From Portibacter lacus (lineage in GTDB: Bacteria > Bacteroidota > Bacteroidia > Chitinophagales > Saprospiraceae), in the NCBI RefSeq assembly GCF_021533215.1, contig NZ_JAJNKA010000002.1, positions 175,001-239,000 on the forward strand: a stretch of DNA of 64,000 nt, written 5' to 3'. A program made the position numbers and the translations under genes. Under the pieces are notes generated by a model, which made no database searches, was not told the DNA's origin, and saw only the letters and a program-made list of their open reading frames with translations. Shown here in pieces: positions 26,263 to 34,247 of this stretch; within the stretch, counting starts at the first letter, position 1; each line of letters begins with the position of its first letter.

Positions 26263-26940
26263 ATGATAGAAGCAAAATTATCCGTTGAAGATCGCTTAAC
26301 ACGAATAGAAAATATGCTTGAAAAAATATCAATGGGAATCGGTCAAGCACCAACCATGATGGCAATGGCAACAGATTCTTTCGATGAGCTGATCATTAAT
26401 AAGAAAAGGGAGGGAATTAACATTGAAGATTCCTTCGAAAACGCTTTCCACCTGCTAAGTAGATTGGCTACACCCAATATCAGTGCCATGCTTGAAAAGC
26501 TTTTGGATACTATGGAACAGGGGCCTGGATTAATATCTATAGCCCTTGACAGCGTAGATGAAAGTTTGAGAAATGCTAATCAAGGAAGTACTCGCCTAGA
26601 TGAAAGGATGAATAGCGTAGTCCACTTGCTGACACAATTAACAGAGCCTAAAATGATTAATCAATTAAACGGTTTAATCAAACTAGCAGATCAATCCTCT
26701 GGTCTAGTAGCCATGGGAATGGACACCATAGATGAGTTTATTGACAAGAGTAAAATTCTTGATCCAAAAAATATTGACCTTGTAAAAAAATTAGGCCAGT
26801 CTATTACAGAAGCACAGAACCAACCGCCACTAGAGGTAGGAGGAGTTTTTGGCTTATTACGAGCTTTAAAAGATCCAGACAGACAGAAATCACTAGGCTT
26901 AGTAATGAATATTCTAAAACAATTAGGTAAAAATTTATAA
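26263..26940 (+). CDS. DUF1641 family protein
   Basis: 225 residues, helical, soluble, with three internal repeats of a pattern such as GIGQAPTMMAMATDSFDE, GPGLISIALDSVDE and SGLVAMGMDTIDEF. This is the DUF1641 family, often encoded next to sulfide:quinone oxidoreductases or formate dehydrogenases, where it may be an accessory or membrane-association factor. It lies 11 nt upstream of the SQR gene on the same strand. ATG start preceded by AAGGAG at 26242-26247, a good but distant ribosome site. Molecular role is not established. Confidence 0.85.
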   Translation: MIEAKLSVEDRLTRIENMLEKISMGIGQAPTMMAMATDSFDELIINKKREGINIEDSFENAFHLLSRLATPNISAMLEKLLDTMEQGPGLISIALDSVDESLRNANQGSTRLDERMNSVVHLLTQLTEPKMINQLNGLIKLADQSSGLVAMGMDTIDEFIDKSKILDPKNIDLVKKLGQSITEAQNQPPLEVGGVFGLLRALKDPDRQKSLGLVMNILKQLGKNL

Positions 26941-26951
26941 AACTGTAGAAA

Positions 26952-28145
26952 ATGGAAAAACATCAAATCGTTGTAGTTGGCGCAGGAAGTGCTGGTCTCA
27001 CAGTAGCAGCTATGTTAAAGAATCATAATAGTAGCTTAGACATTTGCATTATTGATAAATCAGAAAAACATTACTACCAACCGCTATGGACATTAGTGGG
27101 TGCTGGTGTGTTCCCAAAAGAAGAAACCGAAAGAAACCAAGCAGATTATATTCCTGATGGTGCTACTTGGATTAAAGATCATGTTGCAAGTTTCGACCCA
27201 GATCATAACTCACTTACTACACAGGGTGGAAAAAAAATAGCATATGAGTACCTCGTAGTTACAGCTGGCATTCAGATTAATTGGGATGCGATTCCTGGAT
27301 TAAAAGAAAGCGTAGGCAAGCCAGGCACCGGAATCGTAAGTAACTATTCTTATGACACGGTAGAATCAACTTGGGATACGATCAAAGCTTTAAAAAGTGG
27401 TACTGCAATATTCACACATCCTAGTACACCTATAAAATGCGGAGGTGCACCGATGAAAATCATGTTTCTAGCGGAAGATCATTGGAAGAAGGAAGGAGTA
27501 GCAAATAATATAAATATCAAGTTTGTTAAGGGAGGTCCTGGAATATTTGCTGTAAAAAAGTACGCCGATGAATTAACTAAGATTGCTGATCGCAAAAACA
27601 TAGAAAGAATCTGGATGACAGATCTTATAAGTATTGACAGCAGTAATAAAAAGGCCACATTTAAGCATATGGAGACAGGGGAAGAATTCACAACGGATTA
27701 CGATATGATGCATGTCACACCGCCGATGAGTTCGCCTGACTTTATAAAAAATAGTCCGCTCGCTGCAGAATCCGGATGGGTGGATGTGAACAAAGATACG
27801 ACTCAGCATAATAGGTATAAGAATGTATTCTCACTCGGAGACAATAGTAGTTTGCCAACAAGTAAAACTGGCGCAGCCATAAGAAAACAAGCTCCTGTAA
27901 CTGTTAAAAATTTGCTGGCTTTAATTGCTGGGGAAAACTTAAACGAGAAATACGATGGCTACACCTCTTGTCCACTAATAACTGGGTATGGTTCGTTGAT
28001 CTTGGCGGAATTCGATTATGATAAAAACCCGCAAGAGTCTTTTCCATTTGACCAGTCTAAAGAAAGGTATAGTATGTATGCTCTTAAAGCTTATGGGTTA
28101 CCTAGAATGTACTGGCATGGAATGCTCAGAGGTAGAGAATTTTAG
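26952..28145 (+). CDS. sqr: Sulfide:quinone oxidoreductase (type II, SQOR-like)
   Basis: 397 residues. FAD-binding VVGAGSAGLTVAAML (about 8-22), and ISP-type motifs such as YQPLWTLVGAGV. Redox cysteines are Cys163 in IKCGGAPMK and Cys340 in DGYTSCPL, the two that form the active-site pair in SQOR-type enzymes; a third N-terminal cysteine is not in place. It oxidises sulfide to bound persulfide and reduces the quinone pool at the inner membrane. Second gene after DUF1641, ending in a hairpin region. It is the entry point of the sulfur pathway encoded in this island. Confidence 0.93.
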   Translation: MEKHQIVVVGAGSAGLTVAAMLKNHNSSLDICIIDKSEKHYYQPLWTLVGAGVFPKEETERNQADYIPDGATWIKDHVASFDPDHNSLTTQGGKKIAYEYLVVTAGIQINWDAIPGLKESVGKPGTGIVSNYSYDTVESTWDTIKALKSGTAIFTHPSTPIKCGGAPMKIMFLAEDHWKKEGVANNINIKFVKGGPGIFAVKKYADELTKIADRKNIERIWMTDLISIDSSNKKATFKHMETGEEFTTDYDMMHVTPPMSSPDFIKNSPLAAESGWVDVNKDTTQHNRYKNVFSLGDNSSLPTSKTGAAIRKQAPVTVKNLLALIAGENLNEKYDGYTSCPLITGYGSLILAEFDYDKNPQESFPFDQSKERYSMYALKAYGLPRMYWHGMLRGREF

Positions 28146-28193
28146 AAACAAATGCAGAAGGTCTAATTTATAGATTTTCTATGTTCTTTTTTC

Positions 28194-28230
28194 ATGGCCC
28201 TTCCATTAGTTCCTGGTTGGGCCTCTTTTA
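28194..28230 (+). terminator. Possible terminator after sqr
   Basis: GGCCC and GGGCC arms (28196-28200 and 28219-28223) are followed by TCTTTT on the plus strand, 48 nt past the sqr stop. The short stem and 18-nt loop make it weaker than the hairpin at 28308. Confidence 0.45.
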
Positions 28231-28307
28231 TAGGTCAATGTTAACTCCCTTCAGACAATAGATAGCACTTTATACGACCGATATTCTTGCTAGTTTATAT
28301 GCTAACG

Positions 28308-28348
28308 CAAAAACGCAGATGTAGGTAATGCTTACATCTGCGTTTTAT
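28308..28348. terminator. Bidirectional terminator between sqr and the DUF2892 gene
   Basis: CGCAGATGTA and TACATCTGCG form a 10-bp stem with AAAA before and TTTT after, so it can end transcripts from both convergent genes. The stop of the minus-strand gene is 30 nt away. Confidence 0.85.
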
Positions 28349-28378
28349 TGAAAAATCGAGCTTAATAAAGCTTCAATA

Positions 28379-28579
28379 TTATTTTTTATTAGTAGAAATC
28401 CCAAATGGCAAATAAAGTGGGCAGAAACTGATGAAACTAGTGATCACAAAAATAAGAGCTAGTACTCCTAGAATAATGGCAACGGTTCCATTAATAATGC
28501 CAGTGTAGTATAGAATAGCTACGATGATAGCTAATACTATTCTGATGATTTTATCTGTGCTTCCCATATTCTTTTTCAT
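28379..28579 (-). CDS. DUF2892 family small membrane protein
   Basis: 66 residues with two membrane helices (about 11-28 and 31-51) and the conserved start GSTDKIIRIVLA of DUF2892 proteins. The same domain is fused to rhodanese in YgaP-type proteins, so its place in a sulfur island fits. It is the last gene of the methyltransferase-SulP-small protein group and ends just before a strong terminator. Confidence 0.85.
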   Translation of the reverse strand: MKKNMGSTDKIIRIVLAIIVAILYYTGIINGTVAIILGVLALIFVITSFISFCPLYLPFGISTNKK

Positions 28580-28672
28580 AATTAGTACGTATTTAATTGG
28601 TTACGAAATGTTTTTAATTCTTTGTTTCTGATAGTATAGTTTCCTTCTTTAGAACAAGGGAAGTGGCAATGG

Positions 28673-28840
28673 TTATATATTAGCCGCCTTCTTCAATGCT
28701 CTGATTTCTTCATGCATCTCTTCTAATTTTGCTAAGATCATTATATGTGTTTTCTTAGCATCTATGCCCACAGGGCTAGAATCACTATGGATATCTTTTT
28801 CAATTCTTTCTAGAAGTTTCTTGTATTCTGCCGCAGTCAT
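28673..28840 (-). CDS. Small 55-residue helical protein
   Basis: An ATG-initiated ORF of 55 codons plus stop, reading MTAAEYKKLLERIEKD at the N-terminus and ending IRALKKAANI. The rest is charged and helical with a likely coiled coil (AKLEEMHEEIRALKKA). No signal or membrane segment. It lies 64 nt after the SulP gene and 93 nt before the DUF2892 gene, all on one strand, so it is probably part of that operon. I do not recognise the family. Good codon structure and a clean frame between neighbours argue it is real. Confidence 0.6.
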   Translation of the reverse strand: MTAAEYKKLLERIEKDIHSDSSPVGIDAKKTHIMILAKLEEMHEEIRALKKAANI

Positions 28841-28904
28841 TTGAATCTGTTTTTATTGTTATGAATAGAATGAATACTAAATTTAAGCATTTGATAAAGA
28901 TCTT

Positions 28905-30623
28905 TTATTTCTTTTTTCCATGGTTCGATTGAGAAACATATTGTTCGTATTCATTGCCTGCGTTATGTTTAATATCCTTGATCGCATCTTGATTCGACAG
29001 ATAGAAACGCATAGCATGATCTGAATCCATCATGTTATTCCGATATAAAATATCTCGTACAGGACCTCTGACATTAGACAAGGTAAGGGCTCTTTCCTGA
29101 CGATGCAGATTCTCTACTAAATCTTTAAGTGAATGAATGGCACTGGAATCAATTCCGGTAACAGCGCTAAAATCAAAGATAACATGCTTAATTTTTGGCC
29201 TTTCTTGAATCTTTGCCTCCACATATTCTATCAAGCTACTTGCATTGGCAAAATAAAGTTGAGCATCAAATCTTACAATTAAGATGTCATCTGTTATTTC
29301 TAAATGATCAAATCTTTCTAAATTTCTAAATTCGTCACTTCCTGGAACCTGACCTAACTCAGCCATATGCGGATACGAAACTTTATAGATTAATATACCA
29401 AGTGATAGAACAACTCCTACTAATATACCTTCTTCTATTCCGAGAGATAAAGTCGCAATTGCGGTGACCATAAAGACTGCAAAATCTTTCTTATCGTGTT
29501 TCCATAAATGCTTGGCCTCTGCAAAATCAATAAGCCCGAATACTGCAACCACAATGATTGCACCTAACACTGCATTAGGCAAATAATAAAAATACTCTGT
29601 CAGGAATAATAAGGTGATAATGATTAGCACCGCACTGATGATGCTCGCAACCCCAGTTTTTGCACCTGCCTGATCATTAACTGCCGTTCTAGAAAACCCA
29701 CCAGTCACAGGAAAAGCTTTAAAGAATGAACCAAGTATATTCGATAATCCGAGACCAATCAATTCTTGATTAGCATCAATTTCATAATTCTTGTGTTTCG
29801 ATTGTATTGCTTTCGCAACCGCTATTGACTCCATGAAACCGACAAAAGAAATGGTTAATGCAATCGGTAGCAAAGCGATCATGGACTTTCCATTAATATT
29901 CGGAATACCGAAACTAGGCAATCCTCCAGGCACATCTTTGATAATTTTCACACCTGCGGCATCTAAGCCCATGAAATAAACAATACCCATTCCGATTAAC
30001 ACAACAATCAATGGACCAGGTAGTCGCTTACTAATTTTCTTAGATAATAGCAGCAAAATTACAGCTCCCACACCTATGACTAAAGTTGGTAGATTAATGT
30101 CACTTATATTCTGAAATATATTGAAAATGGTATCATGTACTTTCCCTCGTGGGATACTCAAGCCTAGCAAGTGTTTTACTTGAGAAAATCCAATAATAAT
30201 GGCCGCAGCTGAAGTAAAACCTGCTATTACAGGATGTGATAGGAAATTAACTAGAAAGCCAAGCCGAAATGCACCCATACTGAACTGAATAACCCCGACC
30301 ATTAAAGCTAGTAAAATGGCAAGTGCTATAAATTCAGTACTTCCTAAAGGTGCTAAAGCACCAACACCGCTAGATATCAGCAATGCCACCATGGCAACAG
30401 GTCCAACTGCTAATTGCCTAGAAGTTCCTAAAAGAGCATATACTATTAGCGGAATTGTAGAAGCATATAATCCGTAAATAGGAGGTAGGCCCGCTAACAT
30501 GGAATAAGCCATTCCTTGTGGAATCAGCATCACACCTACGGTTAGTCCAGCGGACAAGTCTCCTCCAAACTGTGCCTTGCTATATGTTTTAATCCAATCC
30601 AAGAAAGGAAAATATTTCTTCAT
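28905..30623 (-). CDS. SulP family anion transporter with STAS domain
   Basis: 572 residues. The N-terminal SulP membrane domain (about 15-410, 10-14 helices) starts with the signature GLTVGVMLIPQGMAYSMLAGLPPIYGLYAS, given here in parts GLTVGVMLIPQGMA and PPIYGLYAS. A C-terminal STAS domain (about 435-550) carries DSSAIHSLKDL around the usual phosphoserine loop. It moves sulfate, bicarbonate or a related anion. It overlaps the upstream methyltransferase gene by 4 nt, showing translational coupling. Sulfate export or import is favoured by the sulfur context, but bicarbonate cannot be ruled out. Confidence 0.9.
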   Translation of the reverse strand: MKKYFPFLDWIKTYSKAQFGGDLSAGLTVGVMLIPQGMAYSMLAGLPPIYGLYASTIPLIVYALLGTSRQLAVGPVAMVALLISSGVGALAPLGSTEFIALAILLALMVGVIQFSMGAFRLGFLVNFLSHPVIAGFTSAAAIIIGFSQVKHLLGLSIPRGKVHDTIFNIFQNISDINLPTLVIGVGAVILLLLSKKISKRLPGPLIVVLIGMGIVYFMGLDAAGVKIIKDVPGGLPSFGIPNINGKSMIALLPIALTISFVGFMESIAVAKAIQSKHKNYEIDANQELIGLGLSNILGSFFKAFPVTGGFSRTAVNDQAGAKTGVASIISAVLIIITLLFLTEYFYYLPNAVLGAIIVVAVFGLIDFAEAKHLWKHDKKDFAVFMVTAIATLSLGIEEGILVGVVLSLGILIYKVSYPHMAELGQVPGSDEFRNLERFDHLEITDDILIVRFDAQLYFANASSLIEYVEAKIQERPKIKHVIFDFSAVTGIDSSAIHSLKDLVENLHRQERALTLSNVRGPVRDILYRNNMMDSDHAMRFYLSNQDAIKDIKHNAGNEYEQYVSQSNHGKKK

Positions 30624-31279
30624 TTATAATTTTTTTTTTGAGAAAGTTGATATATATAATTTCTAACATTCCCATTTATTTCAGTAAATGCAACTTCTGC
30701 CGCTTTCAAGTGATCGTAAGTTGGCATTCTGTTCTGCAAGGAATCTCTACTCCATAATTGTAGTTCTAGACCACAGCACTTTGCAACATTATCTTTATTA
30801 AAAACACCGAGTATTGAGTATCCATCAAGCTTAAGTAATTTTTCCATCTGAGAAAAATAGGCCTCTTTTTCCTTACAAGTCGTAAAAAAATGCAACGTTG
30901 CCCGATCGATATATAGATCAATCTCTCCATGTAACGATTGTATTTTACTAGGGTTAATCAAATCATCTTGTAAAAAAATGACTTCACTCCCAGCATGTTT
31001 TATTCTCAATTTATTAAGTGCCACTTCGCTGATATCGTTCGCAACGATATTGTAAAAACCTTTCGTTAGCAATGATTCTACAAGGTTAGAATCACCAACA
31101 CCAGCACAGAAAATTTTAGCATCTTTGGGAAGATTGATTAAATCTATCCAAGGCATTATCCATGGAGTATTACGCTCAATCCAATTAGGCGTTTCTAATT
31201 TATTAAAATTAGCATCCCAATAATCTTTACTCGTTGTTTCGCTACTGCTCACTATGCAACATGAATCTTTCACTTCCAT
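30620..31279 (-). CDS. Class I SAM-dependent methyltransferase in the SulP operon
   Basis: 219 residues. Motif I reads AKIFCAGVGDSNLVESLL (about 54-71), followed by IVANDISEVALNKL, the adenosine-binding acid. The form resembles small soluble methyltransferases of the thiopurine/thiol type. It overlaps the SulP gene by 4 nt and is the first gene of that operon. A candidate dyad (31387-31400) lies 108 nt upstream. Methylation of a thiol or sulfide would fit the island but is speculation. The start is ATG. Confidence 0.8.
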   Translation of the reverse strand: MEVKDSCCIVSSSETTSKDYWDANFNKLETPNWIERNTPWIMPWIDLINLPKDAKIFCAGVGDSNLVESLLTKGFYNIVANDISEVALNKLRIKHAGSEVIFLQDDLINPSKIQSLHGEIDLYIDRATLHFFTTCKEKEAYFSQMEKLLKLDGYSILGVFNKDNVAKCCGLELQLWSRDSLQNRMPTYDHLKAAEVAFTEINGNVRNYIYQLSQKKNYK

Positions 31280-31386
31280 AAGTTCTCTATTTTAATGATA
31301 AAAGTGAAATACTTAAATGATAATAGCGGCATTTACATTTATACTTCATATCAGCCTGCAAGGTATAGTGTAATATTTTAAGTAAT

Positions 31387-31400
31387 GTTACTTGAGTTAC
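31387..31400. promoter_or_regulatory. Weaker GTAAC-type dyad upstream of the methyltransferase-SulP operon
   Basis: GTTAC-TTGA-GTTAC keeps the 5-4-5 layout with one mismatch from the GTAAC-N4-GTTAC dyad, and shares the spacer TTGA with operator 2. The downstream -7-like TATACCTTG ends two bases off the expected place, so this copy is less certain. Confidence 0.45.
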
Positions 31401-31522
31401 TTTCGGAACTTAGTTTTAATACGACCTACGATCAGAGGAGTTAGAATTATAATAGTCTAAATATTAGGAGTTCGTGAATCGCTAGGTGGGAATAAGAATA
31501 AATTGCAATGGGCTTCACAGCC

Positions 31523-31558
31523 AAAAAAAAAGCCCGAACACTTTCGTGATCGGGCTTT
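31523..31558 (-). terminator. rpsA terminator
   Basis: On the minus strand AAAGCCCGA and TCGGGCTTT pair (extended by CAC/GTG near the loop) and are followed by nine T. It lies about 50 nt past the rpsA stop. Confidence 0.92.
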
Positions 31559-31564
31559 GTATCT

Positions 31565-31602
31565 AGGTAAATCTTACATCGCTGAAAGCGCTGTCAGATT
31601 AG
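31565..31602. repeat. Dispersed short repeat, copy 3
   Basis: An imperfect inverted repeat: taaatcttacatcgct and agcgctgtcagatta pair with few mismatches around GAA. It is related to 15000-15032 and 15414-15438. All three copies lie close to a gene end; this one lies between the rpsA stop and the rpsA terminator. Confidence 0.5.
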
Positions 31603-31610
31603 GAAGAATA

Positions 31611-33839
31611 TTATTTTCTTCCTCCGTCTAATTCATCCTGCAAAGTCTTTAACTCATCCCATTTCCCGTCTGCAGCTAACTGCGACTGTTGTGGCCAAGT
31701 TGTTGGATCATGCATTTTGTATCTAGGACCAGCTTCTTCAAGAATTTCACCTAATTTTTCTGCACTTGCAGCAGCAAGTTCAGCGAAAGTGTTAATTCCT
31801 GCTTCACCTAATTTCTCAGCGATCTTAGGCCCGATTCCTTCTATTTTCTTTAAATCATCAGCTGCAGTTTCTGATTTCTCAGCCTTAGGAGCAGCTTCTT
31901 TAGCTTCTTCCTTTACAGGTGCAACTTCTTCTTTAACTTCTTCTTTCTTAGGAGCAGCTTTAGGAGCTGGCTTAGATTCTGCCATTTGCTCTTTAAGTTG
32001 AGAGAAAACATTTAAGTCACCAAGCGTAGTTTTTTCAATACTTGCATTTCTTGTCTTAACTACATTTCTTGTATCTTCTCTTTCTTTTCTCTGTTCTCCT
32101 TTAACTTGATCATCTGCTTCACGCTGAATATCTTCAAGATATCTTGTGTGTGAAACTAGAATTCTCTTATCGTCTCTGTTAAATTCGATTACTTTAAATG
32201 TCAAGTTGTCATCAACTGCAGCAAATGTTCCATCTTCTTTCTTAAGATGTTTAGCTGGAGCGAATGCTTCTAGACCGTACGGTAACTGAACAATAGATCC
32301 TCTATCTTCTTTCTTTACAACTGTTGCCTCGTGGTAAGAACCTTGAGGGAAAACTTGTGCAAATGTATCCCATGGATTTTCTTCTATCTGCTTGTGTCCA
32401 AGAGATAATTTTCTATCCGACTTGTCAATTTCTAAGATTACACATTCGATTTCTTCACCCACTTTTGTGAATTCTGAAGGATGTGAATATCTCTTAGTCC
32501 AAGAAAGGTCTGAAATGTGAACCATTCCACCAATTCCTTCTTCTAGCTCAACAAATACACCATATGGAGTTAAGTTCTTAACAATACCAGTGTGTCTGCT
32601 TTCTACAGGGAATTTAGCTTCGATACCATCCCATGGATCTTCAGAAAGTTGCTTGATCGATAGAGACATTTTTCTTTCTTCTCTGTCAATTGTTACAACC
32701 TTAGCATCAAATTCTTGATCTAATGTGAAGAATTCTCTTGCGTTAACAGGCTGTGTTCTCCAGCTTACTTCTGAAACGTGAATTAATCCTTCTACTCCAG
32801 GGCTGATTTCTAAGAATGCCCCATAGTCTTCTATGTTTACAATCTTACCTTTAAGCACAGAACCTTCTACGATTTCTGCTCCTAAAACTTCCCATGGATG
32901 CGGCTGTAATTGCTTTAATCCTAAAGAAATTCTCTTCTTATTCTCATCAAAGTCAAGAACTACAACATTTAATTTCTGGTTAAGCTCTAACACTTCATTA
33001 GGGTGGTTAATTCTACCCCAAGAAATATCTGTGATGTATAGTAAACCATCTACTCCACCTAAATCCATAAATGCACCGAAATCTGTGATGTTTTTCACGA
33101 TTCCTTCTAGTACTTGTCCTTTTTCAAGACTCTGGATAATAGCTTCTCTCTGATCTGCAAGATCACTTTCGATCAATGCTTTGTGAGAAATTACTGCATT
33201 CTTAATAGCTTCATTAATTTTCACTACTTTGAACTCCATAGTCTTACCTACGTACTGATCGTAATCAATAATAGGTTTTATGTCAATTTGTGATCCTGGT
33301 AAGAATGTTTCTAAACCACCACAATCGGCGATTAATCCACCTTTTGTTTTGCTGATCACTGTACCTGTGATAATTGTACCATTCTTGTAAGAATCCACAA
33401 TGTTTTCCCAAGCTTTGAAAAGTTTTGCTTTTCTTCTTGATAAGACTAGCTGACCTCTTTCATCTTCTTGACTTTCAACGTAAACGTCTACTTCGTCTCC
33501 AATCTTAATTTCACCTAGGTCTCTAAATTCTGATAAAGAAACGATTCCATCTGACTTGTAGTTAATGTCTAATACAACATCACTAGCTGAGATAGAAGTA
33601 ACTTTCCCTTTGATAATTTCATTCTCGTTAACGAGGGTAAGTGTTTGTTCGTAATCTTTAAGGTAATTTTCGATTTCATCGTCCGTGTAACTAATTGCGT
33701 TTTTGTTACTTATAGACCAATCAAAATCATCGTGAGCTGTCTTTGGCTCCTCTGCCTGAACAGGCGTTTCTTCTACAACTGCAGTTTCTTCAACAGCGTC
33801 GTTTGATTCTGGTGTTTCCACTTTTTTGTCATCTGACAT
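31611..33839 (-). CDS. rpsA: 30S ribosomal protein S1 with C-terminal helix-hairpin-helix extension
   Basis: 742 residues. An acidic N-terminal leader is followed by six S1 RNA-binding repeats (about 70-580), with repeats 3-6 most regular (DFGAFMDLGGVDGLLYITDISW, split here as DFGAFMDLGG and GLLYITDISW). An Ala/Glu/Lys-rich linker leads to an added domain (about 659-742) with the helix-hairpin-helix LKKIEGIGPKIAEKLGEAGI. It binds mRNA and ribosomes; in Bacteroidota, where Shine-Dalgarno sites are weak, S1 is central to initiation. Monocistronic with a -7 box at 33955-33948 and a strong terminator. The extension is discussed in the findings. Confidence 0.95.
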   Translation of the reverse strand: MSDDKKVETPESNDAVEETAVVEETPVQAEEPKTAHDDFDWSISNKNAISYTDDEIENYLKDYEQTLTLVNENEIIKGKVTSISASDVVLDINYKSDGIVSLSEFRDLGEIKIGDEVDVYVESQEDERGQLVLSRRKAKLFKAWENIVDSYKNGTIITGTVISKTKGGLIADCGGLETFLPGSQIDIKPIIDYDQYVGKTMEFKVVKINEAIKNAVISHKALIESDLADQREAIIQSLEKGQVLEGIVKNITDFGAFMDLGGVDGLLYITDISWGRINHPNEVLELNQKLNVVVLDFDENKKRISLGLKQLQPHPWEVLGAEIVEGSVLKGKIVNIEDYGAFLEISPGVEGLIHVSEVSWRTQPVNAREFFTLDQEFDAKVVTIDREERKMSLSIKQLSEDPWDGIEAKFPVESRHTGIVKNLTPYGVFVELEEGIGGMVHISDLSWTKRYSHPSEFTKVGEEIECVILEIDKSDRKLSLGHKQIEENPWDTFAQVFPQGSYHEATVVKKEDRGSIVQLPYGLEAFAPAKHLKKEDGTFAAVDDNLTFKVIEFNRDDKRILVSHTRYLEDIQREADDQVKGEQRKEREDTRNVVKTRNASIEKTTLGDLNVFSQLKEQMAESKPAPKAAPKKEEVKEEVAPVKEEAKEAAPKAEKSETAADDLKKIEGIGPKIAEKLGEAGINTFAELAAASAEKLGEILEEAGPRYKMHDPTTWPQQSQLAADGKWDELKTLQDELDGGRK

Positions 33840-33947
33840 ATATTAGAATCAATGTTTGTATGTGTATTTCTTTTATACACAGCGGTTAACAATATATTTT
33901 CAACTCTATAAAACAAGCCATTTGACATGACATTTCATAAAGGGCTG

Positions 33948-33955
33948 CAAAGATA
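33948..33955 (-). promoter_or_regulatory. -7 box upstream of rpsA
   Basis: TATCTTTG on the minus strand matches the Bacteroidota -7 form TAnnTTTG, followed by GC as in many strong promoters. It gives a leader of about 100 nt. The nearest TTG upstream is 27 nt away, longer than ideal. Confidence 0.6.
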
Positions 33956-34188
33956 GTATTTTATTTTATAATTAATGATTTTCAATTGTGTTAAATCAAC
34001 CTGTTGTTTTTTAAGATTGTATGAGGTGAGGCGGGAAAACGATAGGTCTTTTTAAAAAGGGATTTATGGGTTATGGGTACTAAAAACAAACAACTACAAA
34101 CTAAAAACAAAACTCTCCCACAGATAACGCCGATTCTCGCAGAACTAAAACTCGTCCTCACTCAGAAAACGAATCACGGAAAAACGAA
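33956..34188. other. Intergenic region upstream of rpsA
   Basis: Part of the 408-nt gap between rpsA and the FG-GAP remnant. It changes from AT-rich promoter DNA to an A/C-rich low-complexity stretch (34075-34188, with aactaaaaacaaa-type runs). No ORF or RNA is evident. Confidence 0.5.
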
Positions 34189-34244
34189 CAACGGATAACG
34201 GACAACGGATAGCGGATAGCGGATAGCGGATAGCGGATAGCGGA
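34189..34244. repeat. Heptamer tandem repeat GGATAGC
   Basis: Five perfect GGATAGC units (34207-34241) plus GGA, preceded by degenerate units (cggataacggacaac). It lies directly beside the end of the truncated FG-GAP copy, at the edge of a duplicated segment. Slippage is the likely origin. Confidence 0.85.
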
Positions 34245-34247
34245 AAC

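Noticed and set aside
10641-28166. Repeated GGTCTAA / TTAGACC heptamer in non-coding DNA (near 10641, 11554, 14064, 15156, 22676, 28160)
   Set aside because: About eight are expected by chance on both strands of a 64-kb AT-rich window; the excess in gaps is slight and the flanks do not align except in three cases.
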